17,465 bases of DNA from positions 1 to 17,465 of the forward strand of contig JAIVHC010000158.1 of assembly GCA_020201305.1 (NCBI GenBank), in the 5' to 3' direction. A program made the translations under genes and the position numbers. Positions 1 to 8,396 of the stretch are shown piece by piece (positions within the stretch are counted from its first letter, which is position 1; the number at the start of each line of letters is the position of its first letter). Under the pieces are notes generated by a model, which did no database searches, had not been told where the DNA came from, and saw only the letters and a program-made list of their open reading frames with translations. Origin of the DNA: Geobacteraceae bacterium (GTDB taxonomy: Bacteria; Desulfobacterota; Desulfuromonadia; Desulfuromonadales; Desulfuromonadaceae).

Positions 1-398
1 GCGACAAGAATATCCCCTACGTGGGCTTTTCCGGAAAACTGATATATCCCGCGCCGCTGACGCATCAGGGTCAGAGTCATTTTCAGCACATCCCCGGGGC
101 GTACCGGCCTGCGGAATCGGGCTTTGTCAATACCGGTGAAATAGGTGACTTTATCTTTACCTATGTCATCATTCATGGTAGCAAACAAGCCTCCAACCTG
201 AGCCATGGCCTCAATAATCAGAACCCCCGGCATCACGGGATGGCCCGGGAAATGCCCCTGGAAAAAGGGCTCATTGATAGTGACGTTTTTTACTCCAACA
301 ATTGATTCGTCGGGGGTGTAGGATTCCACTCCGTCCACCAGCAGAAACGGATAACGATGAGGCAGGCGCTGCATAACCTCAGTTGCATTCATATACAT
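1..398 (-). CDS. fabZ: 3-hydroxyacyl-[acyl-carrier-protein] dehydratase FabZ, C-terminus cut by window edge
   Basis: This cytoplasmic enzyme dehydrates 3-hydroxyacyl-ACP to trans-2-enoyl-ACP in fatty acid elongation and competes with lipid A synthesis for the 3-hydroxyacyl-ACP pool. The visible 132 residues carry the hot-dog-fold signature HFPGHPVMPG, with catalytic His49 and, after it, Glu63 in EAMAQ. The family is about 140-150 residues long, so only the last 10-20 are missing beyond base 1. The start is ATG at 398; an in-frame ATG two codons later (392) is the alternative, and an AAAGA-like ribosome site lies upstream. The gene begins 4 bases after the lpxD stop, so translational coupling is likely. 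Order lpxD-fabZ is the common lipid A cluster order, and lpxA is expected next, outside the window. The family assignment is firm; the exact start is less so. Confidence 0.95.
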   Translation of the reverse strand, partial: MYMNATEVMQRLPHRYPFLLVDGVESYTPDESIVGVKNVTINEPFFQGHFPGHPVMPGVLIIEAMAQVGGLFATMNDDIGKDKVTYFTGIDKARFRRPVRPGDVLKMTLTLMRQRRGIYQFSGKAHVGDILV

Positions 399-402
399 GG
401 TT

Positions 403-1434
403 TTATTCTTTCATTAGTTCAGCCTCAAGTTGCTCTATTTTCTGACGCAGTTTTGTTATTTCGCGGCGCATACGCGGCAGATGCGGAAAAGCCATGGAGG
501 CTTTAAGCCATTCCCGGTGAGGAAATGCCGGAGCACCCGAAACAACCTGATCCCCTTTGGTATTGTTAGCCAAGCCGCCACGTGGTCCTACCATGAGGTT
601 GTCACCGGTCTTAAGATGTCCGGCCACAGCGACCTGTCCTCCAAAGGTGCAATGGCGCCCAATCTTGCTACTCCCGGCAATACCCCCCTGTGCTGCCATA
701 ACCGTATTGGCTCCAACCGTGACGTTGTGTCCGATCTGCACCAGGTTATCAAGCTTGCATCCATGTCCGACCACGGTTTGCCCCATGGTTCCGCGATCGA
801 CACAGGTGTTGGCTCCGATCTCCACATCGTCCTCGAGCACCACATGGCCAATCTGAGGTATTTTATAGTATTCCTCTCCATCCGGAGCAAAACCAAAACC
901 GTCAGAACCGATCACCGCCCCGGGCTGGAGGATAACCCGATCCCCGAGGATAGAATCTTCGCGCACCAGTGCACCCGCATGGAGAATACACTCCGATCCA
1001 ATCTTCACGTCTGAATAGAGCACCACATTCGCATGGATGATCGAACCCGAGCCGATATGGACGCGTTCGCCGATAACGGCTCCGGGCGCAATAGTTACAT
1101 CTTTTTCGATAACTGCACTATCAGACACCACGGCCTGGGGTGAAACTCCCCCGGGTTCTGCTTTTGGTGCATGCAAATAGGTAAGCACCTTGGCAAAGGC
1201 CAGATAAGGATTTGGGCACACCAGGTAAGTAATATCACTACGCTCCAGAGCACGATCGGTTATAAGTGCCGCCATTGCACTGTCATGCACTGCCTTGGCA
1301 TAGCGCTTATTTGCGAGAAACGAAATTTCGCCCTGCCCCGCTTTATCCAGCGGGGCGAGGGCGTGAATTTCAAGTTCCGGATCTCCTACAATATCAGCAC
1401 CGGTGAGCTGTGCAAGTTCTGCTATAGTTGCCAT
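403..1434 (-). CDS. lpxD: UDP-3-O-(3-hydroxyacyl)glucosamine N-acyltransferase LpxD
   Basis: LpxD performs the third step of lipid A synthesis, moving a 3-hydroxyacyl chain from ACP to the 2-amino group of UDP-3-O-acyl-glucosamine. The protein is 343 residues, the normal family length. An N-terminal uridine-binding domain (about 1-100) is followed by hexapeptide repeats forming a left-handed beta helix (about 100-290), with many [IV]G-x4 turns such as IGSGSII and IGANTCV. The motif LVQIGHN holds the expected catalytic histidine (His236). A charged C-terminal helix (RMRREITKLRQKIEQLEAEL) ends the protein. The ATG at 1434 has an AGGA upstream and lies 11 bases after skp, so the genes are probably co-transcribed. 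No odd features. Confidence 0.97.
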   Translation of the reverse strand: MATIAELAQLTGADIVGDPELEIHALAPLDKAGQGEISFLANKRYAKAVHDSAMAALITDRALERSDITYLVCPNPYLAFAKVLTYLHAPKAEPGGVSPQAVVSDSAVIEKDVTIAPGAVIGERVHIGSGSIIHANVVLYSDVKIGSECILHAGALVREDSILGDRVILQPGAVIGSDGFGFAPDGEEYYKIPQIGHVVLEDDVEIGANTCVDRGTMGQTVVGHGCKLDNLVQIGHNVTVGANTVMAAQGGIAGSSKIGRHCTFGGQVAVAGHLKTGDNLMVGPRGGLANNTKGDQVVSGAPAFPHREWLKASMAFPHLPRMRREITKLRQKIEQLEAELMKE

Positions 1435-1445
1435 AGGATGTCCTG

Positions 1446-1973
1446 TTAGTGGCTTTCTTTATATTCCTTGTCATACATTTCGATGAGCTTGTCCGTATAT
1501 TCAAGCGCGGGATCGGCATACACGAGCTGACTCTTTTCCATCATCATGCTCACCCCCTCCTCTTCGCTCAAGGCGACAACCTGCTGCCCCAGGTCACTCA
1601 GAATCTGCTGAGTGTAACGCTCTTCACGGGACTTCATCTCGTCCTGCTTGTCCTTTACATAGCGCTGGTAGTCGCGTACACGCTGCTCAAACTCGATCTG
1701 CTTTTCCTCTTTTGCATCATCGGAGAGCATTCCCATTTGTTTTTTGAGGGAATCCTGTAGGGCCTGTAGATCGGCCTGGCGCTGCTTGACCTGATCTTCA
1801 ATCTCTGCAATTTCAGTTTCCATCTTCTGTTTTGCCGCCTGCCCTGCTTCGGAGGCACTCAGAGCTTTCTGCAGATCCACATATCCCAGGGTCAGATCCG
1901 CGGCAGATACCGGTGCGGAAACAAAAAGCGCCATAACCATAAGTGCCAGTACTGATACACTCAAACGTTTCAT
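1446..1973 (-). CDS. skp: Periplasmic OmpH/Skp-family outer-membrane protein chaperone
   Basis: Skp-family proteins are trimeric periplasmic chaperones that hold unfolded outer-membrane proteins on their way to the BAM complex. The 175-residue product starts with a signal peptide (MKR, then a hydrophobic run, cleavage probably after APVSA at residue 24). The mature protein opens with LTLGYVDLQKAL, the usual OmpH beginning, and then a long charged, Gln/Glu/Lys-rich coiled-coil tentacle (about 45-135). The start ATG at 1973 is preceded by a clear AGGAG site. It lies 80 bases after bamA and 11 before lpxD, the canonical bamA-skp-lpxD-fabZ order. Sequence conservation in this family is low, so the call leans on length, signal peptide, coiled coil and neighbours. 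Confidence 0.92.
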   Translation of the reverse strand: MKRLSVSVLALMVMALFVSAPVSAADLTLGYVDLQKALSASEAGQAAKQKMETEIAEIEDQVKQRQADLQALQDSLKKQMGMLSDDAKEEKQIEFEQRVRDYQRYVKDKQDEMKSREERYTQQILSDLGQQVVALSEEEGVSMMMEKSQLVYADPALEYTDKLIEMYDKEYKESH

Positions 1974-2053
1974 CGTTTACTCCTTTGCTTGCTAAAATTA
2001 ACAGCTCTCCCCTGTACTTCCATTCTCAGCACAGAGACACATGTTCAACGGAT

Positions 2054-4378
2054 TTAAAAGAATTTTCCGATGGAAAAATCAAATACCGAATCATCTTCGT
2101 ATTCATATGGATCCAGGTTGTAACCCCATTCGAGACGCAACGGCCCCAGAGGACTCTGCCAGCGGATTCCCACCCCGGCACTGTAACGCATATCAGAGAA
2201 ATACTCCTCATCTTCATCCCAGGCGTTGCCGATATCGAAAAATAGCAGCCCCTTGAGTTGCGCTTCCTTGAGAAGCGGGAAGATCAACTCCAGATTGGCA
2301 TAGGCGATTTTCTCCCCACCGATATAGTCAAAATCGGTGGTGGAGGGCACACGAACGATGTTACCGCTTTCATCTGTGACGTAAACGCCATTTTCATCAA
2401 TTTTGGGATATTCTGTCGGTTCTCTAGGACCTACTTCCCTTGTTTCAAAACCACGGATAGTATTGATACCACCAAGGAAAAAGCGTTCGTCCAGAGGAAT
2501 ACCCTCATCACCGTAATCGGTTACATAGCCGATCTGGGCGTGGGGTGAAAACACAATCCCCCACTTAATGGGGAAAAAATGCCGATGATCCACGCTGGTC
2601 TTGACAAACTTTTCCGTCCCGCCGATACCTGCAAATTCGACAGATAACTCCGACATGTATCCCCTGCTAGGATCGGGACGGAAGTCGGTAGTGTTACGTG
2701 AGATTGAAGCATACAGGGAAGATATCGTAGACTCCCCCTCCTGATCTCTGATATATCTAGAAGACCATGGATTCACATCATATATCTCCTGCTGTTCCAG
2801 TTTATACACAAAAAACAGGCGGTTTTCATACGAGAGGGGCAGTCCTAGTTTAAGATTTCCCCCGGTGGACTCAACCGTGTATTCATCCCATTCGCGATCG
2901 GTGCGATACGCATCGAATCCTAAAGCAAGGTTTTTGTCCATAAAATAGGGATTAAGCAGACCGATGCGGTAGTTGGTATAGTCGCCGCCAAGAGAACCGG
3001 ATAGATTCAGCTGCAACGCCTTGCCGAGAAAGTTATCCTGACTCACAGAGCCCTGACCGATAAACCCATCTGTGGACGAATAGCCGAATCCAATGCTGAA
3101 GTTACCTGTAGGCTGCTCCTTGACATCCACATCCACATCCATGGTGGACTCATCATCTTCTCTGGGGATGGAGTCCACATTGACCTCGCTGAAAAAACCC
3201 AGGTTATTAACGCGCTTTTTACTGCTCTCCAAACGTCCGGAACTGAAGAGATCCCCCTCTACCAGGGTCATTTCACGCCGGATTACTTTATCCCGGGTTT
3301 TGGTATTCCCGCTGATGTTGATGCGTCCGATCTCCACCTGAATCCCCTGCTCAATCTTAAAGGTCAGATTCACTTCCTTCTTCTCATCATCGATGAGGGT
3401 TTGCGGCACAACATTTACATATGCATAGCCGCGATTGGAATACAGACTGTCTAGTCTGTCCATGTTTTTACGCATTTTCTCACGGCTGAATACTTCGCCG
3501 GGGGTGAAGTCAAGCTGATCAAGCATCTCTTCCTTATCCAGAAGCAAATCCCCCTTAATATCCACTGACCCGACATTGTACTGCGGTCCCTCATCAATTT
3601 CGACGAAGATATCCATCTCCGTCCGATCTTCTGAAAGAACAATATGCGGCTGTTTGACGTCCACCCTGACGTGGCCGACATTAAAGTACTGATCCTTGAT
3701 TATCATCAGATCATTTTGCAACATCCCTTCATTGTATTTGCCGCCACTGGTAATCCAGGAAAAAATCCACCACTCTTTGGTCTGGATAAAGCCGCGCAAC
3801 TTGCGATCGGAAAAAACCGTATTGCCTTCAAATTCAATATCGTCAATGGTGACTTTTTTTCCTTCAGTAATATCAAAGTAGACGGTAGCTTCATTACCCT
3901 GACTCACATCCACACGGCTTGAAACTTCCACCGCGTAAAATCCCTCTTCCTTGTACATGGCGCGGATGGCATTTTCGCTTTCTTTCAGATCACGCGCGCG
4001 CAGAATCCCGGGAATACGCAAGGCAATAACACCACGTATCTTGGAACTTTTGAGCTCCTCGTTGCCAACCGTGCGAATCTTGCGCACCAGGGGGCGCTCA
4101 TCCACTTCATACACCAAAGTCATCAGATCACCATCGCGCTCTATACGCGCTTCGATATCCCTGAAATACCCCAGAGAGTAAATGGAACGTATATCTGAAT
4201 CGATGGCTGCCTTGCTCACCGGAGTGCCGGAGGTCGCCCGCACAGCCTCTTCTACTACTGCCTTATCTATACGCTTCACCCCATCAATACGCACAGTATC
4301 AAAGGTCAGGGTTTCCGCGCCAAGATTAACGGCTGCAAGAAAAAATAATACAAATAAAACTAAAATGCGTTGTTGCAT
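2054..4378 (-). CDS. bamA: Outer membrane protein assembly factor BamA (Omp85)
   Basis: BamA is the central outer-membrane component that inserts beta-barrel proteins. From the ATG at 4378 the product is 774 residues. It has a signal peptide (MQQRILVLFVLFFLAAVNLGA, cut into halves here: hydrophobic core 5-18, cleavage near residue 22), five POTRA repeats (about 23-425, recognisable by recurring I-x-GN/KGD-type strands and LY-x-x-GY/NRGYAY-type helices) and a C-terminal 16-strand barrel. The barrel includes INTIRGFE, corresponding to the conserved VRGF lid motif with Ile for Val, and it ends in Phe (SIGKFF) as expected for an outer-membrane protein. I prefer 4378 over an in-frame ATG at 4468 because AGGAGA at 4388-4393 is well spaced and a proper signal peptide follows. 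An acidic insertion (about residues 655-685) follows the RGF motif. Confidence 0.97.
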   Translation of the reverse strand: MQQRILVLFVLFFLAAVNLGAETLTFDTVRIDGVKRIDKAVVEEAVRATSGTPVSKAAIDSDIRSIYSLGYFRDIEARIERDGDLMTLVYEVDERPLVRKIRTVGNEELKSSKIRGVIALRIPGILRARDLKESENAIRAMYKEEGFYAVEVSSRVDVSQGNEATVYFDITEGKKVTIDDIEFEGNTVFSDRKLRGFIQTKEWWIFSWITSGGKYNEGMLQNDLMIIKDQYFNVGHVRVDVKQPHIVLSEDRTEMDIFVEIDEGPQYNVGSVDIKGDLLLDKEEMLDQLDFTPGEVFSREKMRKNMDRLDSLYSNRGYAYVNVVPQTLIDDEKKEVNLTFKIEQGIQVEIGRINISGNTKTRDKVIRREMTLVEGDLFSSGRLESSKKRVNNLGFFSEVNVDSIPREDDESTMDVDVDVKEQPTGNFSIGFGYSSTDGFIGQGSVSQDNFLGKALQLNLSGSLGGDYTNYRIGLLNPYFMDKNLALGFDAYRTDREWDEYTVESTGGNLKLGLPLSYENRLFFVYKLEQQEIYDVNPWSSRYIRDQEGESTISSLYASISRNTTDFRPDPSRGYMSELSVEFAGIGGTEKFVKTSVDHRHFFPIKWGIVFSPHAQIGYVTDYGDEGIPLDERFFLGGINTIRGFETREVGPREPTEYPKIDENGVYVTDESGNIVRVPSTTDFDYIGGEKIAYANLELIFPLLKEAQLKGLLFFDIGNAWDEDEEYFSDMRYSAGVGIRWQSPLGPLRLEWGYNLDPYEYEDDSVFDFSIGKFF

Positions 4379-4387
4379 CAAATAACT

Positions 4388-4393
4388 TCTCCT
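4388..4393 (-). promoter_or_regulatory. Ribosome binding site that fixes the bamA start
   Basis: On the minus strand this reads AGGAGA and sits 9 bases before the ATG at 4378. The longer in-frame start at 4468 would add 30 mostly basic residues ahead of the signal peptide and would also lie upstream of the candidate promoter (4413-4435), so the site supports the shorter protein. Confidence 0.75.
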
Positions 4394-4399
4394 GAATAC

Positions 4400-4435
4400 A
4401 CGTACTGTACGTACTATAAAACCTACACGGGAACA
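4400..4435 (-). promoter_or_regulatory. Candidate bamA promoter with palindrome at the start site
   Basis: In the 233-bp gap between lolD and bamA, the minus strand reads TGTTCCCGTG (4426-4435), 7 bases, then TATAGT (4413-4418), a near-consensus -10 hexamer. Directly after it is the palindrome ACGTAC-T-GTACGT (4400-4412), which would cover the likely transcription start and could be an operator. No good TTGACA-like -35 box is seen at 17 bases (CTGCAT is there). The same TGTTCCCGTG/TATAGT pair occurs before phoH (15876-15900). If it is active, bamA-skp-lpxD-fabZ can be transcribed independently of lolCD. The hexamer and palindrome are seen directly; promoter function is inferred. Confidence 0.45.
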
Positions 4436-4611
4436 TGCAGAACGCTTACGCGGTGCTATTCCTTGCATCCCGGCGCTTTACAGCGCTCTCTTGCTTCCTT
4501 ATAGACAAAACGCGGGCATTGTAGAAAAAGCTTCGGGATACGTAAACACCAAATCGCCCTGGGGAAGAGTTTATTTCTCTACCCCACTGTGGCGTATGAG
4601 GCAAAAATCTC

Positions 4612-5298
4612 TCACAGCGATTCAAGAACACCGTCTTTGAGTTGGAGTATCCGATCCATTTGCCCGGCAAGTTCCATATTATGCGTAACCACTACCATGG
4701 TCAGGTTATATTCTGCATGTAGATCGTTGAGAAGAGCGAAGATACCTGCTGAGGTAACCGAATCGAGATTGCCGGTAGGTTCATCCGCAATCAAAAGCTG
4801 CGGACGCAGCACCAGAGCACGCGCGATGGCAACGCGCTGCTGTTCTCCGCCGGAAAGTTGCCCCGGTTTATGTGTCGCGCGTTGTGCAAGCCCCACCTGC
4901 TCAAGCAATACTTGGGCCAGCTCTCTGGCTTCAGCCTTTTCAGATCCGCTGATAAGGGCAGGCATCATCACATTTTCAAGCGCATTAAATTCGCCTAAAA
5001 GTTGATGAAACTGGAACACAAACCCCATGTACTGGTTGCGAAACGCATCCAGATCTGCGGCTTTATAGGCAAAAAGATCCTCACCATTGAACAGACATTT
5101 GCCTGCACTGGGCCGATCGAGGGTTCCAAGAATATGCATGAGAGTGGTTTTGCCCGAGCCTGATTCCCCCACTACTGCGACACGTTCTCCCCGAATCACA
5201 GAAAAGTTGAGGCCACGCAAAACGTGCACTTCTTTTCCACTTGCTCTGAAATGTTTTTCCAGCCCGTTAACTTCAAGTAAAGTATGTGACTGCGTCAT
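4612..5298 (-). CDS. lolD: Lipoprotein-releasing ABC transporter ATP-binding protein LolD
   Basis: LolD is the cytoplasmic ATPase that powers release of mature lipoproteins from the inner membrane to the carrier LolA. The 228-residue protein is full length. It has Walker A GESGSGKTT (44-52), a Q-loop Gln96, signature LSGGEQQ (148-154), Walker B LLIADEPTGNLD (168-179) and H-loop His206 in VVVTHN. The EPTGNLD variant and overall size place it in the MacB/LolD/FtsE branch of ABC ATPases. The partner permease gene ends 12 bases upstream, and the ATG at 5298 follows a G-rich ribosome site (GGGATGGGGAT). The only realistic alternative is another MacB-type exporter ATPase; linkage to a LolC/E permease and bamA favours LolD. 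Confidence 0.94.
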   Translation of the reverse strand: MTQSHTLLEVNGLEKHFRASGKEVHVLRGLNFSVIRGERVAVVGESGSGKTTLMHILGTLDRPSAGKCLFNGEDLFAYKAADLDAFRNQYMGFVFQFHQLLGEFNALENVMMPALISGSEKAEARELAQVLLEQVGLAQRATHKPGQLSGGEQQRVAIARALVLRPQLLIADEPTGNLDSVTSAGIFALLNDLHAEYNLTMVVVTHNMELAGQMDRILQLKDGVLESL

Positions 5299-5310
5299 AT
5301 CCCCATCCCT

Positions 5311-6573
5311 CTATTCATAACGCAGTGATTCGGCGGGATCATTCCGTGCAGCACGCCGTGCCGGATAGATAGTTGCAAGTAAACAGATAACAAATGCAGT
5401 GATCACAACGGTAATTACATCGGAAGTTACCACCTGGGATGGGAAGTGATCCATCCCGTATACGGTAGTATCAAATATGGTTACATTGAGCTTCTGTTCA
5501 ATCCAGGTGATGACAGCATCAATGTTCAACGCCAGGGTTACCCCCAGGGCACTTCCAACTGCTGTTCCAGATATACCGATCATCAAACCCTGGATCATAA
5601 ATATCTGCATAATACTAGAGGCTGTTGCACCCATGGAGCGTAGAATTGCGATATCCTTTTGTTTGTCCATCACTACCATTATCAGGGTAGTACCGATGTT
5701 AAACGCTGCAACAACCACGATAATACCGAGGATAATGAACAATCCCAGCTTTTCTAACTTCAGCGCTGCCAGAAAGGAACCGAACATATCCTCCCACGAT
5801 CTAACCGAATAGGAATAATCCAATTCCTGGCGCAAAGACTGTGCAATGGCGGCAGCCTGATCGAAATGTTCCAGTTCAACTTCAATGCCACTTACCTTTC
5901 CCGGCTCTCCGACAAAACTCTGCGCCTGTTCCAGGGTTATGTAGGCATAATATGCATCAAGAAAGCCACCCTTGTGGCGCGCAATGGCAACTACCTCAAA
6001 GGGACGGATTTTAGGAATTATGCCATAGGGAGTCAAAGAAAAGTCCGGGGGAATGACTTGAATCTGATCCCCGACGCCTACCCGCAGAGTAGCTGCAGTA
6101 TCCCTCGCAATGACTATGCCTGGTCTCGTCCTGGAAGCATCGAAAAGAGCGCTTTGCACCCCAATGGGTTGAGGAAAAGCACCGGTATCGTATTCAAGCT
6201 GCAAAATGCGATTGCTTTTCCTTACCCCCTTAATATTGGCGGCAGCAACATTCTCGCCCGCAAGAAGCATCACCTCTTTACTCACGAAGGGCTCTGCTTC
6301 CTTTACTGCCGCTGACACAGATCGAATACGTTCGAGGTTCTGTTGCCAGTCGGGGATATCCGCCCCGCGGTTCTGCACCAGCACATGGGGGACATTGCCG
6401 AGGATCTGCTGCCGTACTCCGTCATGAAAACCGGTCATTATCGCGAGCACAAGAATGAGAGCAGCAACACCCAGAGCTACCCCAGCCACCGAGATGAAAC
6501 TGATAACCGAAATAAATGTCTGCTTGCGTTTCGCCTTCAGATAGCGCAGGCCGATCAGCCATTCATATCGCAT
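5311..6573 (-). CDS. lolC: Lipoprotein-releasing ABC transporter permease, LolC/LolE family
   Basis: This is the inner-membrane permease that extracts lipoproteins and passes them to LolA. The 420-residue protein has the four-helix MacB/FtsX layout: TM1 about 22-47, a large periplasmic domain (about 48-270), TM2 about 275-300 (GLFIILGIIVVVAAFNIG), TM3 about 318-347 and TM4 about 383-405, ending in the conserved PARRAARNDPAESLRYE-type tail. The cytoplasmic coupling segment MDKQKDIAILRSMGAT is typical of the family. Only one permease gene is present beside lolD, so the transporter may work as a homodimer, or a second subunit may be encoded elsewhere. LolC and LolE cannot be separated by eye, so the symbol is a family label. 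The ATG at 6573 has AGGAAAG upstream. Confidence 0.92.
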   Translation of the reverse strand: MRYEWLIGLRYLKAKRKQTFISVISFISVAGVALGVAALILVLAIMTGFHDGVRQQILGNVPHVLVQNRGADIPDWQQNLERIRSVSAAVKEAEPFVSKEVMLLAGENVAAANIKGVRKSNRILQLEYDTGAFPQPIGVQSALFDASRTRPGIVIARDTAATLRVGVGDQIQVIPPDFSLTPYGIIPKIRPFEVVAIARHKGGFLDAYYAYITLEQAQSFVGEPGKVSGIEVELEHFDQAAAIAQSLRQELDYSYSVRSWEDMFGSFLAALKLEKLGLFIILGIIVVVAAFNIGTTLIMVVMDKQKDIAILRSMGATASSIMQIFMIQGLMIGISGTAVGSALGVTLALNIDAVITWIEQKLNVTIFDTTVYGMDHFPSQVVTSDVITVVITAFVICLLATIYPARRAARNDPAESLRYE

Positions 6574-6676
6574 CTATTTTCAACTTTCCTGTATCTGACA
6601 ACGGCATAATATTACCCAGCACAGGTTAAAGTGCCTGGATGCCCTTCACAATATCGGACTTGAAGATAATGGACCC

Positions 6677-8161
6677 TTAGTGGCTTTCGGGGCGCAACTG
6701 CGGGAACAGAATCACATCGCGAATTGAGGCTGAATCAGTGAGGAGCATTACCAGACGGTCGATACCGATACCTTCCCCTGCTGTGGGGGGCAAACCATAT
6801 TCGAGGGCGCGCACGTAGTCTTCGTCCATGGCGTGGGCCTCTTCGTCGCCGGCTTCCTTCTCCGCCAGCTGACTTTCAAAGCGTCCCCTCTGGTCTTCGG
6901 GGTCGTTGAGCTCAGAAAAGGCATTGGCCAATTCGCGTCCTACTATAAAAAGCTCGAACCGATCCACCACTTCAGGATTGTCGTCGTTGCGGCGTGAGAG
7001 CGGCGAAACCTCAGTGGGGTATTCGGTAATAAAGGTGGGATTCCAGATTCTGGGTTCCGCAACTTCATCAAAAATTTCAGTGAGCAACTTGCCATGCCCG
7101 ATGGAATCATCAAAGTCAAGCCCGAGGGTTCGCGCATAGGCTAAGGCTTTGGAATGATCTTCAAGATCCTCAGGGTTGATATCTCCGTATTTCACAATCG
7201 CTTCCCGCACACTCATACGCTGCCACGGCGCTTTCATATTGACCTCGCGCCCGCCGTAGGTGATGCTTTGGCTGCCGCACACCTCACGCGTAATATGGCA
7301 AATCATCTCTTCTGTCATGTCCATAAGATCATGGTAGTTGGCGTAAGCCTGATAAAACTCCATCATGGTAAATTCAGGATTGTGCTGAATGGAAATTCCT
7401 TCGTTGCGGAAATTGCGATTGATTTCAAACACGCGCTCAAGACCACCTACAACTAAACGCTTGAGATACAATTCAGGCGCGATGCGCAGAAACAGATCCA
7501 TCTTCAGAGTGTTGTGGTGCGTTACAAACGGCTTGGCTGTAGCGCCCCCCGCAACCGGCTGCATCATAGGGGTTTCCACCTCCAGATAGCCGCGATCCTG
7601 CATAAAGGTGCGCATCAGACTGATGATCTGGCTGCGCTTGACAAACACATCCTTTACTTCAGGATTGACGATGAGATCAAGGTAGCGCTGGCGATACCGG
7701 GTCTCAACATCCTTGAGACCATGCCACTTCTCCGGTAGAGGCTGAAGCGATTTCGTCAACACCTGCAGGGTCTTTACCCGCAGAGACAACTCCTGGGTCT
7801 TGGTGAAAAACGCGCTGCCGGTGACTCCGATAATGTCACCGATGTCGAGGTTGGCAAAAACATCGAACATCTCCTCACCCAACTCTTTTTTCGCCACGTA
7901 GAGCTGCAACCGTCCACTTCTGTCCTGCAATTGGACAAACGCTGCCTTGCCAAAACTGCGTCGCGCCATGATGCGCCCGGCGACTATATAGACCTTTTCC
8001 TCCTGCGCCCCTGCTTCGGGGTCGGGATTATCACGCTGCACATCTGCTGCAACATGTTCTACACGAAAATTGTTGCTATAAGGATCAATCCCCTGTTCCC
8101 GAAGGGATACAGCCTTGCCTCGACGCTGAGCGACCAGCTCATTCTCTTCTGCGTTCTGCAT
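6677..8161 (-). CDS. lysS: Lysyl-tRNA synthetase, class II
   Basis: LysRS charges tRNA-Lys with lysine in the cytoplasm. The 494-residue product has an N-terminal OB-fold anticodon-binding domain (about 55-140, VAGRIMARRSFGKAAFVQLQD) and a class II catalytic core. Motif 2 is FEINRNFRNEGIS (245-257) with the downstream HNPEFTMMEFYQAY stretch, and motif 3 is GEGIGIDRLVML (462-473). The ATG at 8161 follows AAAGGAAG about 12 bases upstream; no better start is seen. prfB lies upstream in the same direction, as in the widespread prfB-lysS pair, but here 412 bp of non-coding DNA with a repeat and a hairpin separate them. The gap to lolC downstream is 103 bp with no evident terminator, so read-through into lolCD is plausible. 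Confidence 0.98.
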   Translation of the reverse strand: MQNAEENELVAQRRGKAVSLREQGIDPYSNNFRVEHVAADVQRDNPDPEAGAQEEKVYIVAGRIMARRSFGKAAFVQLQDRSGRLQLYVAKKELGEEMFDVFANLDIGDIIGVTGSAFFTKTQELSLRVKTLQVLTKSLQPLPEKWHGLKDVETRYRQRYLDLIVNPEVKDVFVKRSQIISLMRTFMQDRGYLEVETPMMQPVAGGATAKPFVTHHNTLKMDLFLRIAPELYLKRLVVGGLERVFEINRNFRNEGISIQHNPEFTMMEFYQAYANYHDLMDMTEEMICHITREVCGSQSITYGGREVNMKAPWQRMSVREAIVKYGDINPEDLEDHSKALAYARTLGLDFDDSIGHGKLLTEIFDEVAEPRIWNPTFITEYPTEVSPLSRRNDDNPEVVDRFELFIVGRELANAFSELNDPEDQRGRFESQLAEKEAGDEEAHAMDEDYVRALEYGLPPTAGEGIGIDRLVMLLTDSASIRDVILFPQLRPESH

Positions 8162-8218
8162 TTTTCTCTGCTCTTCCTTTCATATCTCATCCCGCCTATT
8201 GACCAGGAATTATTTTCT

Positions 8219-8344
8219 GATGGCGTCGCAAAAACTCACCAACTGCTGCGTTGCTGTAATTATCTCACTGCTTCGACGTACGTAAGTACGCCTCATTGCT
8301 CGATAATCACGCGCCTTGCATTTGGCGCTTTTTGCCTAGCCCTC
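8219..8344. repeat. Imperfect palindromic element, candidate dispersed repeat
   Basis: The stretch is a long interrupted inverted repeat. The outer ends pair GATGGC..GCAAAAA (8219-8234) with TTTTTGC..GCCCTC (8329-8344), matching 12 of 16. Inner arms are ATTATC/GATAAT (8259-8264 and 8302-8307), and the centre is CGTAC-GTAA-GTACG (8277-8290). It has no reading frame and lies between lysS and prfB. From memory, elements with this design (GATGGCGTCGCAAAAA end, CTGCTGCGTTGCT, central GTACG hairpin) are scattered between genes in deltaproteobacterial genomes. That likeness was not tested, and only one copy is present here. It could be a REP/MITE-like remnant or a transcript-stabilising hairpin. Confidence 0.6.
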
Positions 8345-8396
8345 TAATTTTTGGCTTTCTGCGAAAGCATTATTTATTTATCTAAATACTTTTGAT

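Noticed and set aside
4379..4468. In-frame upstream extension of bamA to ATG 4468
   Set aside because: The added 30 residues are basic and unlike a signal peptide, the good AGGAGA site and proper signal peptide belong to ATG 4378, and the extension would cross the candidate promoter.
4473..4486. Small hairpin GCGCT-TTAC-AGCGC between lolD and bamA
   Set aside because: The stem is only 5 bp and has no T-run in either direction, so it is not a convincing terminator.
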